In this document: piece after piece, positions 25,994 to 32,874 of the stretch
Layout: every line of letters begins with the position of its first letter
Position numbering within the stretch: position 1 is the first letter of the stretch
Assembly (NCBI GenBank): GCA_964592645.1
Contig: CAZQFV010000013.1
Location: 1-64,000 of the forward strand
Direction: 5' to 3'
DNA from: CAZQFV01 sp964592645
GTDB taxonomy: Bacteria > Chloroflexota > Chloroflexia > DTKN01
DNA: 64,000 nt
Made by a program: the position numbers and the translations under genes
Notes under the pieces: model-generated
Databases searched by the model: none
Told to the model about the DNA's origin: nothing
The model's input: the letters and a program-made list of their open reading frames with translations, nothing else

Positions 25994-27670
25994 ATGGCCG
26001 CCGTGATGACGCGCTCGCTCCTTCTCCTGGGACTCGACGGCGCCACCTTCGACCTGATCCTCCCCTGGGCGGAGTGCGGCGACCTGCCGACGCTGTCCGG
26101 CCTGCTGGAGCGCGGCGCCTGGGGGCCGCTCGCGTCGACCATCCCCCCGGCCTCCTTCCCCGCCTGGAGCACGCTGCTCACCGGTACGGACCCTGGCCGG
26201 CACGGTATCTACGACTTTACGCAGCGCCTGCCGGGGCAGTACCGCGTGGCCTTTCTCAACGCCACCCACCGCCGCAGGCCCACCCTCTGGCGCCTCGCCA
26301 GCCAGGCCGGCCGGCGCGTGGCCGCGCTGGGCTTCCCCGGCACCTATCCTCCCGAGCCGGTAAACGGGCTGCTGGTCAGCGGTTTTGACTCGCCCGTGAC
26401 CACCGCCACCGACCGCTCCTGTGTCTATCCGCCCGGGCGCTACCGCGAGATCGCCCCCTACCCGCTGGGCGGCGTCCAGGAGGTGCGCATTGGCCCCGGC
26501 TGGCACGAGCGCGCCCTGCGGTTTCTTCTTTTAGGTATAGAACGGCGCACCGCCGTCGCCCGGGAGCTCCTGCGGCGCGAACCCTGGGACCTCTTCGCCC
26601 TGCACTATGGCGAGACCGATACCGCCGCCCACCACTTCTGGGCCTTCCACGACCCCCGCTCGCCGCGCCACGACCCCACACACGCCTCCCTCCTGGGGGA
26701 TGCTATCCGCCGCGTCTACCGCGCCATCGACGCCGCCCTCGGCCGGCTGCTCCAGGCCGTATCCCCCGAAACAACCGTGGCCGTCGTCTCCGACCACGGC
26801 AGCGGCGGTGCCGGGGAGTGGGTGCTGCACCTCAACCGCTGGCTGGCCGCCCAGGGCTTCCTGCGCTTCCGCGCCGGGAGCGCCCCCCCGGCCGGCCGCC
26901 TGCGCCGCCTGGGGCTGCTCCTCCCGGAACGCCTCCAGGAGTGGGCCTTCCGCGGGCCGCTGCGCGGGCTGGTGGCGCGAGTGGAGTCGCAGAACCGCCT
27001 GGGCGGGATCGACTGGCCCCGCGCGCAAGCATTTTCCGAGGAAGTCAATACCCTCCCCAGCATCTGGCTCAACGTGCAGGGGCGCGAGCCCGCGGGCACC
27101 GTCCCCCCAGGCGAGCCTTACGAGCGGCTGCGCGGCGAGATCTGCGCCGCCCTGGAAGCCTGGCCACACCCCGCCACCGGCGCGCCGCTCGTGCAGCACG
27201 CCTGGAAGAGGGAGGAACTCTACCGGGGGCCATGGGTGCACCTGGCGCCGGATATCATCATTGAGCCGGCCCTGGACCGCGGCTACAGCGTCACCTTCCT
27301 GGGCAGCGGCGGGCGGGACGGGCCGGCCGTGCGGCAGCTTTCGCCCGCCGAGCGCATCGGCGCCAAGGGCGGCAGCATGAACGGCAGCCACCGCCCCCAG
27401 GGCATCCTCATCCTGGCGGGCAACGGCGTGCGGGCCGGCCGGCTGGAGAGGGCGGCCCTGGCCGACATCGCCCCGACAATCCTGGCGGTCCTCGGCTTGC
27501 CGCTGCCCCCCGATCTCGATGGGCAAGTGCTGCGCCAGGCGTTCCGGCCGGGCTTTCTGCTGGAAGCCCCCGGCGAACCGGCCGGCGAGGCCGGCCCGGC
27601 GCAGCCCTACAGCCCCGAAGAGGAGTCCCGCGTCCAGGAGCAGTTGCGGGGGCTGGGGTACAGGGAGTAA
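25994..27670 (+). CDS. Second AP-superfamily phosphodiesterase-like protein
   Basis: The 558-residue protein is homologous to the gene at 21162 (LLLGLDGATFDLILPW, TGTDPGRHGIYDF, VSDHGSGG). The nucleophile position is Ser (about residue 54, IPPASFPAW) instead of Thr. It ends LRGLGYRE. The start at 25994 has GAGG four bases upstream; ATG 26006 is an alternative. The 143-base gap before it holds a small GC-rich hairpin and no clear promoter, so it is probably transcribed with the fusion gene. Substrate unknown. Confidence 0.85.
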   Translation: MAAVMTRSLLLLGLDGATFDLILPWAECGDLPTLSGLLERGAWGPLASTIPPASFPAWSTLLTGTDPGRHGIYDFTQRLPGQYRVAFLNATHRRRPTLWRLASQAGRRVAALGFPGTYPPEPVNGLLVSGFDSPVTTATDRSCVYPPGRYREIAPYPLGGVQEVRIGPGWHERALRFLLLGIERRTAVARELLRREPWDLFALHYGETDTAAHHFWAFHDPRSPRHDPTHASLLGDAIRRVYRAIDAALGRLLQAVSPETTVAVVSDHGSGGAGEWVLHLNRWLAAQGFLRFRAGSAPPAGRLRRLGLLLPERLQEWAFRGPLRGLVARVESQNRLGGIDWPRAQAFSEEVNTLPSIWLNVQGREPAGTVPPGEPYERLRGEICAALEAWPHPATGAPLVQHAWKREELYRGPWVHLAPDIIIEPALDRGYSVTFLGSGGRDGPAVRQLSPAERIGAKGGSMNGSHRPQGILILAGNGVRAGRLERAALADIAPTILAVLGLPLPPDLDGQVLRQAFRPGFLLEAPGEPAGEAGPAQPYSPEEESRVQEQLRGLGYRE

Positions 27671-27687
27671 CCGCCGTTCTTGTGTGG

Positions 27688-27693
27688 TATAAT
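27688..27693 (+). promoter_or_regulatory. Possible -10 element for the dGTPase gene
   Basis: A perfect TATAAT lies 32 bases before the ATG, but no -35 box is visible at 16-18 bases. The promoter may depend on an activator, or the gene is read through from upstream. Confidence 0.45.
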
Positions 27694-27724
27694 AGCACCA
27701 GTCGGAATATCCCAGGAGGAACCC

Positions 27725-28876
27725 ATGTACCGCACACGCCAGGACCTGGAGCGCATCGAGGAGGCCACGCTGGCTCCCTACGCGATGGTCAGCAGCATGT
27801 CGCGCGGGCGGGCCTACCCCGAGGATGAACCGCCGTACCGCACCGTCTTTCAGCGCGACCGCGACCGCATCCTGCACACCACCGCCTTCCGCCGCCTGGA
27901 GTACAAGACGCAGGTCTTTGTCAACTACGAGGGCGACTATTACCGCACCCGTCTCACGCACACCCTGGAGGTCTGCCAGATCGGCCAGACGATCGCCCGC
28001 GCCCTGGGGCTGAACCAGGACCTGGTCGAGGTGATCTCCCTGGCCCACGACCTGGGCCACCCCGCCTTTGGCCATTCCGGCGAGCAGACGCTGGCCGAGC
28101 TGATGGCCGGACGCGGCGGCTTTAACCACAACACCCAGAGCCTGCGCATCGTGGAGAAGCTGGAGCGGCGCTACCCCGACTTTCCCGGGCTGAACCTGTG
28201 CTGGGAGGTGCGCGAGGGCATAATCAAGCACGAGACGGTCTACGACCGCTCCGACGCCACCGGCTACAACCCCGAGCTGCGCCCGCCGCTGGAGGCCCAG
28301 GTGGTCAACGCCGCCGACGAGGCCGCCTACACCGCTCACGACCTGGACGATGGGCTGCGCTCGGGGATGATCGAACCGGCCGACCTGTCCGGCATCGCCC
28401 TGTGGGAAGAGATATTGCGTTCCACCGGCGTCGGTGGCGGCCCCTGGAACGAACTGGCCCGCCGGCAGGTCATCCGCCGGCTCATCGGCCGCGAGGTGAC
28501 CGACATCATCGCCGCCACGGAGCAGCGCCTGCAGGCGGCCGGCATCGCCACCCTGGAGGACGTGCGCCGCCACCCTGGCATGCTGGTCGGATCCTCGCCG
28601 GAGGTGGCCGAGATGAACCACGAGCTCAAGTCGTTCCTCTACCAACACCTCTATCGCCATTGGCGCGTGGTGCGCATGGCCGCCAAGGCCCGCTGGTTCA
28701 TCCAGCAGCTCTTCAATGCCTATGTCAACCAGCCCGAGATCCTGCCGCCCGAGGTCCAGGCGCGTATCCCGGAGGAGGGCCTGCACCGCGCCGTCTGCGA
28801 CCATATCGCCGGGATGACGGACCGCTATGCGCTGGGGGAGTACAGCAAGCTGTTCGATCCGTTCGAGAGGGTGTAG
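27725..28876 (+). CDS. dgt: Deoxyguanosinetriphosphate triphosphohydrolase-like HD protein
   Basis: The 383-residue protein belongs to the dGTPase/dNTPase HD family, which hydrolyses dNTPs to deoxynucleosides and triphosphate. The metal site is visible: H79 (RLTHTLEV), H108-D109 (LAHDLGHPAFGH) and a late Asp in AYTAHDLDD. The N-terminal RDRDRILHTTAFRRLEYKTQV is a family hallmark. AGGAGG upstream fixes ATG 27725; a more distant start lies around the -10 box and is rejected. It fits with other dNTP-pool genes in the window. Confidence 0.92.
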   Translation: MYRTRQDLERIEEATLAPYAMVSSMSRGRAYPEDEPPYRTVFQRDRDRILHTTAFRRLEYKTQVFVNYEGDYYRTRLTHTLEVCQIGQTIARALGLNQDLVEVISLAHDLGHPAFGHSGEQTLAELMAGRGGFNHNTQSLRIVEKLERRYPDFPGLNLCWEVREGIIKHETVYDRSDATGYNPELRPPLEAQVVNAADEAAYTAHDLDDGLRSGMIEPADLSGIALWEEILRSTGVGGGPWNELARRQVIRRLIGREVTDIIAATEQRLQAAGIATLEDVRRHPGMLVGSSPEVAEMNHELKSFLYQHLYRHWRVVRMAAKARWFIQQLFNAYVNQPEILPPEVQARIPEEGLHRAVCDHIAGMTDRYALGEYSKLFDPFERV

Positions 28877-28903
28877 ATTGGCTACCGATAAGCGATAACC
28901 AAT
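28877..28903. repeat. Short lower-GC inverted repeat between dGTPase and argS
   Basis: ATTGGCTA (28877-28884) and TAACCAAT (28896-28903) form an imperfect inverted repeat around CCGATAAGCGA. Its base composition is unlike the neighbouring genes. It lacks a T-run, so it is not a clear terminator. Confidence 0.5.
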
Positions 28904-28939
28904 CACCGCAACTATGCCGACAACACGAGGAGTTCCCTG

Positions 28940-30670
28940 ATGCCCCGCACCTACACCATGGACCACTTCATCCGGCAGATCCACGAGTCCCTCGTCCCCA
29001 CGGGGGCGGTGCTCGAGGACGAGTTCTCCCTCCTGCCGCCGCCGCCCAACGTGCCGGCCGACCTGGGGCTGCCCTGCTTCCCCCTGGCCAAGCGCCTGCG
29101 CCAGGCGCCGCCGGCCATCGCCGCCGAGCTGGCCGGCCGGGTCTCCTTCCCCGCCGGCAGCCTGGTCGGCTCCTGCAGCGCCCAGGGGCCCTACCTCAAC
29201 TTTTCCCTGGAGCCGCGTGTCCTGGCCCGCAGCGTGCTGGCCGAGGTGCAGCGGTGGGGCGAAACCTACGGCGGCGACGACCTGGGGGCCGGCCGCAATG
29301 TCGTCCTGGACTATTCCTCGCCCAACGTCGCCCGACGCATGCACGTCGGCCACCTGCGCTCCACCGTCATCGGCCAGGCCATCCGCAACCTGTACGACTT
29401 TCTCGGCTACCACACCATCGGCGATAACCACCTCGGCGATTGGGGCACCCAGTTCGGCAAGCTGATCTATGCCTACAAGACCTGGGGCGACGAGCGCGCC
29501 ATGGCCGGCGACCCGATCCAGCACCTGATCGACCTCTACACCCGCTTTCACGAAGAGGCCAAGGAGCGCCCGGAGCTGGACGAAGAGGGCCGGCGCTGGT
29601 TCGCCCGCCTGGAAGCGGGCGACGAGGAGGCCCGCCGCCTGTGGCGCCGGTTCGTCGACCTGACGATCCAGGAGCTGGAAAAGACCTACCGCCGCCTGGG
29701 GGTGCATTTCGACACCTATCATGGCGAAAGTTTCTACGAGCCGCTGCTCGACGATGTCATCCGCGAGACGCTGGAAAAGGGCGTGGCCCGCCTGGATGCC
29801 GATTCCGGGGCCGTCGTCCTCGACCTGACGGCCCACGGATTGGCCTCGACCCTCCTGCGCAAGAGCGACGGGGCGACCCTCTACCTGACCCGCGACATCG
29901 CCACGGCGCTGTACCGCCTGCGCGAGTACGACCCGGCCTGGAACCTCTATATCATCGGCCAGGAGCAGACGCTGCACCTGCGGCAGCTCTACAAGACGAT
30001 CGAGCTGTTGGGCTACGCCGACTTTGCCCGGCGCTGCGTGCACATCCCTTTTGGCACGATCGTCAAGAGCGACGGCGCGCGCTTCTCCATGCGCGAAGGC
30101 GATGTCATCTTCCTGGACGAGCTCCTAAACGAGGCCGAGTCCCGAGCCCGGGCGATCGTCGAGGAAAAGAACCCGGCGCTGAGCGCCGCGGAAAAGGACG
30201 AGATCGCCCGGCAGGTGGGCATCGGGGCGATCATCTACAACGACCTGCACCAGGACCGCTGCCGGGACATCCTCTTCGACTGGGAGGCGATGCTGAGCTT
30301 CGAGGGCAACACGGCCCCCTACATCCAGTACACCCACGCGCGCTGCTGCAGCGTCCTGGAAAAGGGCGGCGGCGCGCCGGGGCAGTTCGAGGCCGGCCTG
30401 CTGGTCGAGCCGCAGGAGCAGACGCTGCTCAAGCAGTTGGCGCATTTCCCGCGTGCCGTGCGCCTGGCCGCGGAGGGCTACGCCCCGCATGTCGTGGCCG
30501 AGTGGCTCTACGACACGGCGCGCGAGTTCAGCCGCTTCTGGCGGGACCTTTCGATCCTGCAGGCGCCGGCCGGCCTGCGGGAGGCGCGGCTGGGGCTGGT
30601 GGCCGCCGTTGGGCAGGGGATCCGCAACGGGCTGCGGCTGCTGGGGATCGAGGCGCCGAGAAGGATGTAG
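28940..30670 (+). CDS. argS: Arginyl-tRNA synthetase
   Basis: The 576-residue class I synthetase charges tRNA-Arg. It has an N-terminal Arg-tRNA additional domain (about 1-110), the HIGH-type signature HVGH (135-138, in ARRMHVGHLRSTVIGQ) and a C-terminal DALR anticodon-binding domain (about 455-576). The KMSK-type loop is the variant RFSMREG, as in many ArgRS. GAGGAG lies eight bases before ATG. Confidence 0.96.
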   Translation: MPRTYTMDHFIRQIHESLVPTGAVLEDEFSLLPPPPNVPADLGLPCFPLAKRLRQAPPAIAAELAGRVSFPAGSLVGSCSAQGPYLNFSLEPRVLARSVLAEVQRWGETYGGDDLGAGRNVVLDYSSPNVARRMHVGHLRSTVIGQAIRNLYDFLGYHTIGDNHLGDWGTQFGKLIYAYKTWGDERAMAGDPIQHLIDLYTRFHEEAKERPELDEEGRRWFARLEAGDEEARRLWRRFVDLTIQELEKTYRRLGVHFDTYHGESFYEPLLDDVIRETLEKGVARLDADSGAVVLDLTAHGLASTLLRKSDGATLYLTRDIATALYRLREYDPAWNLYIIGQEQTLHLRQLYKTIELLGYADFARRCVHIPFGTIVKSDGARFSMREGDVIFLDELLNEAESRARAIVEEKNPALSAAEKDEIARQVGIGAIIYNDLHQDRCRDILFDWEAMLSFEGNTAPYIQYTHARCCSVLEKGGGAPGQFEAGLLVEPQEQTLLKQLAHFPRAVRLAAEGYAPHVVAEWLYDTAREFSRFWRDLSILQAPAGLREARLGLVAAVGQGIRNGLRLLGIEAPRRM

Positions 30671-30727
30671 TAAGCAGCAGACCGCAGGCGGGTGAAACCC
30701 GCGACCTGGCACTTTTCCCGGTGGGCC

Positions 30728-31918
30728 ATGAAGGTTCTGATCCTAAGCAAAGCCCTCATCGTCGGCACGTATCAACATCAACTGGAGTTTCTCGCCCGCG
30801 AACCGGGATTCGAGGTAGCGGCCGTCGTGCCTCCCTGCTGGCGCGAACCGCGGGTGGGGATCACCCCCCTGGAGCGGCCGGCCGCCGCCGGCTACCGCCT
30901 CCTGGTGCGGCCCATCGCCCGCAACGGGAGCTTTCACCTCTACGCCTGGCGGGGCCTGGGCCGGCTGCTGCGGGAGGAGCGTCCCACCGCCCTGCACATC
31001 GACGAGGAGTCGTTCAACCTCGCCACCTTCCAGGCGATGGCCTGGGCGGTGCGGTTGGGCATCCCGGCGATGTTCTTCAACTGGGCCAACATCTACCGCC
31101 GCCTGCCGCCGCCCTTTGCCTGGTTCGAGCGCTACAACCTGCGGCACGCCGCCTACGCGGTGGCCGGGAACCAGGAGGCCGCCGCCATCCTGCGGCGCAA
31201 AGGCTACCGCGGCAGGCTGCGCGTCATCCCCCAGTTTGGGGTGGATGAGGAAACCTTCTTCCCGGCCCCCGGCCCTCCCATCGCCCCAGCACCCGGAGCG
31301 GCCGGATGTGGAGACGGGGAGACGGGAAAATGGGGAACGATCGGCTTTGCTGGCCGGCTCGTCCCCCAGAAGGGCGTCCTCGACCTTCTGGAGGCGGCGG
31401 CCGGCCTGCCGCAGGCCCGCCTGCTCATCGTCGGCAGCGGTGAGCTGGAGGCCGCGCTGCGCCGGCGGGCCGCCGCGCCCGACCTGCAGGGGCGGGTGGA
31501 GTTCGCCGGGCGCGTGCCCTCGGCGCAGCTGCCGGCACTGTACCGGCGCATGGACCTGTTCGTCCTGCCCTCGCGGACCACTCCCCACTGGAAAGAGCAG
31601 TTCGGGCGCGTGCTGCTCGAGGCCATGGCCAGCGGCGTGCCCGTGATCGGCTCCGACTCGGGCGAGATCCCGCAGGTTATCGGCGCAGCCGGCCTGACCT
31701 TCCCCGAGGGCGACATCCCGGCCCTGCGCGCGGCTCTGGCGAGCCTGCTGGCCGACCCGGCGCGGCGCGCCGAGCTCGGCCGGCGGGGGCGGGAGCGGGT
31801 GCTGGAACGGTACACGCACAAGAAAGTGGCCCAGGCTTACGTGGCGGTGTACCGGGAGATGCAGGAGGCAGGGTGCAGAAGAGTATCTTGCATCCTGCCT
31901 CCTGCTTCCTGCCCCTAG
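30728..31918 (+). CDS. GT4-family glycosyltransferase
   Basis: The 396-residue GT-B glycosyltransferase has an N-terminal acceptor domain (MKVLILSKALIVGTYQHQLE) and a C-terminal nucleotide-sugar domain (about 200-380: GFAGRLVPQKGVLDLLEAA, RMDLFVLPS, EQFGRVLLEAMASGVPVIGSDSGEIPQVI) with the E-x7-E motif. Acceptor and sugar are unknown. The linker between the two domains contains a repeat-like GGGGAGACGGGAAAATGGGG stretch (31313-31337), and the last 17 codons lie in a long hairpin repeat. ATG 30728 is chosen over an upstream GTG; neither has a strong ribosome site. The stop shares CTAG with the LysR stop. Confidence 0.85.
   Translation: MKVLILSKALIVGTYQHQLEFLAREPGFEVAAVVPPCWREPRVGITPLERPAAAGYRLLVRPIARNGSFHLYAWRGLGRLLREERPTALHIDEESFNLATFQAMAWAVRLGIPAMFFNWANIYRRLPPPFAWFERYNLRHAAYAVAGNQEAAAILRRKGYRGRLRVIPQFGVDEETFFPAPGPPIAPAPGAAGCGDGETGKWGTIGFAGRLVPQKGVLDLLEAAAGLPQARLLIVGSGELEAALRRRAAAPDLQGRVEFAGRVPSAQLPALYRRMDLFVLPSRTTPHWKEQFGRVLLEAMASGVPVIGSDSGEIPQVIGAAGLTFPEGDIPALRAALASLLADPARRAELGRRGRERVLERYTHKKVAQAYVAVYREMQEAGCRRVSCILPPASCP
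31861..31905. repeat. 17-bp inverted repeat spanning the end of the glycosyltransferase gene
   Basis: Arms 31861-31877 and 31889-31905 (GCAGGAGGCAGG-type) pair with one G-T wobble around an 11-base loop. It lies inside the last codons of the glycosyltransferase gene, which ends in an odd Cys-rich tail (GCRRVSCILPPASCP). It may serve as a bidirectional terminator for the convergent LysR gene, though there is no T-run. Confidence 0.7.
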
Positions 31919-32811
31919 CGCAGCAGCGTCTGCCCCTTGCCCAGGACAAAAGCGCCGAACAGGGCATCGAGCCGACCGGCGACAGCCGTGCGCCGTACCA
32001 AGTAGAGGGGCCAGGGAAAGCCCGGCCAGAGGGTCACCGTGTGCACGTGCGCCGGCGCCGCTTCCAGGAGCGGCCGCGGCACAAGGGCCACCCCCATGCC
32101 GGCGGCCACCAGCGGCAGGGCCGCGCCGAGATCGTCCACCTCCAGCGCCTGCAGCGGAGTGGGCAAGGCCAGGTTGCGCCCTGCCAGGTGCTCCTCTAGG
32201 AAGCGGCGCGGCGGGGTCCCCACCGCCGGCAGGATCAGCGGGGCCGTGACCAGGCTGCGCAGCGGCAGACGCTTGCGCTGCTCCCAGCCCCCGCCCAGGG
32301 GCACCGCCAGCACCGTCTCCATGGTCTGCAGCAGGTCGCAGGCCAGCCCGCGCTCCCGGACCTCATCCTCGGTGATCACCAGATCCAGCCGCTCCTCGCG
32401 CAGGGCCGCCCCGACACCGCCCACTGGCAAAGACTCGAGGCGGAAACCGACACCGGGCGCCTCCCGGCGAAAGGCCGGCAGCACCCTCCCCAGCAGGTGC
32501 CAGGCCGGCGCGCCGCTCCCGCCCACCCGCAGCACGCCGGAGGCCTCGCCGCGGATCGCGGCCATCTCCTCGTCGACCCGGCGGGTGAGGGCCAGCACCT
32601 GGCGGGCGACATCCACCAGGCGCTGGCCGGCCAGGCTGGGCAGGACGCGCCGGCCGGCCCGGCGGAAGAGGCTCACCCCCAGCCGCTCCTGCAGCAGGCG
32701 CACCTGCCGGCTGACGGCCGGCTGTGTCAGGTGCAGTTGCTGCGCCGCCGCGGTGAAAGAGCCGGTCTCCACCACGGCCATAAAGATCTGCAGCTGATAG
32801 GTGTCGAGCAT
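31915..32811 (-). CDS. LysR-family transcriptional regulator
   Basis: The 298-residue protein has an N-terminal winged helix-turn-helix (residues 1-60: FMAVVETGSFTAAAQQLHL, TQPAVSRQVRLLQERLG) and a LysR substrate-binding domain (about 90-295). Length is typical. It is convergent with the glycosyltransferase gene and follows the secreted subtilisin gene on the same strand, separated by a hairpin. No divergent target gene is adjacent, so its regulon cannot be guessed. Confidence 0.93.
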   Translation of the reverse strand: MLDTYQLQIFMAVVETGSFTAAAQQLHLTQPAVSRQVRLLQERLGVSLFRRAGRRVLPSLAGQRLVDVARQVLALTRRVDEEMAAIRGEASGVLRVGGSGAPAWHLLGRVLPAFRREAPGVGFRLESLPVGGVGAALREERLDLVITEDEVRERGLACDLLQTMETVLAVPLGGGWEQRKRLPLRSLVTAPLILPAVGTPPRRFLEEHLAGRNLALPTPLQALEVDDLGAALPLVAAGMGVALVPRPLLEAAPAHVHTVTLWPGFPWPLYLVRRTAVAGRLDALFGAFVLGKGQTLLR

Positions 32812-32846
32812 GGCCTGTCTTCCTGCCTCTCAAAGGCTATCCCCGG

Positions 32847-32874
32847 GCCGGGACGCCCTGGGTAGCGTCCCGGC
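32847..32874 (-). terminator. Hairpin after the secreted subtilisin gene
   Basis: A perfect 10-bp stem (GCCGGGACGC, 32847-32856, with 32865-32874) and an 8-base loop begin at the subtilisin stop codon. There is no T-run, so it may be a weak terminator or an mRNA-stabilising repeat. Confidence 0.55.

Noticed and set aside
26531..30043. 1170-residue minus-strand open frame
   Set aside because: Antisense to the AP-family, dGTPase and argS genes; no domain seen.
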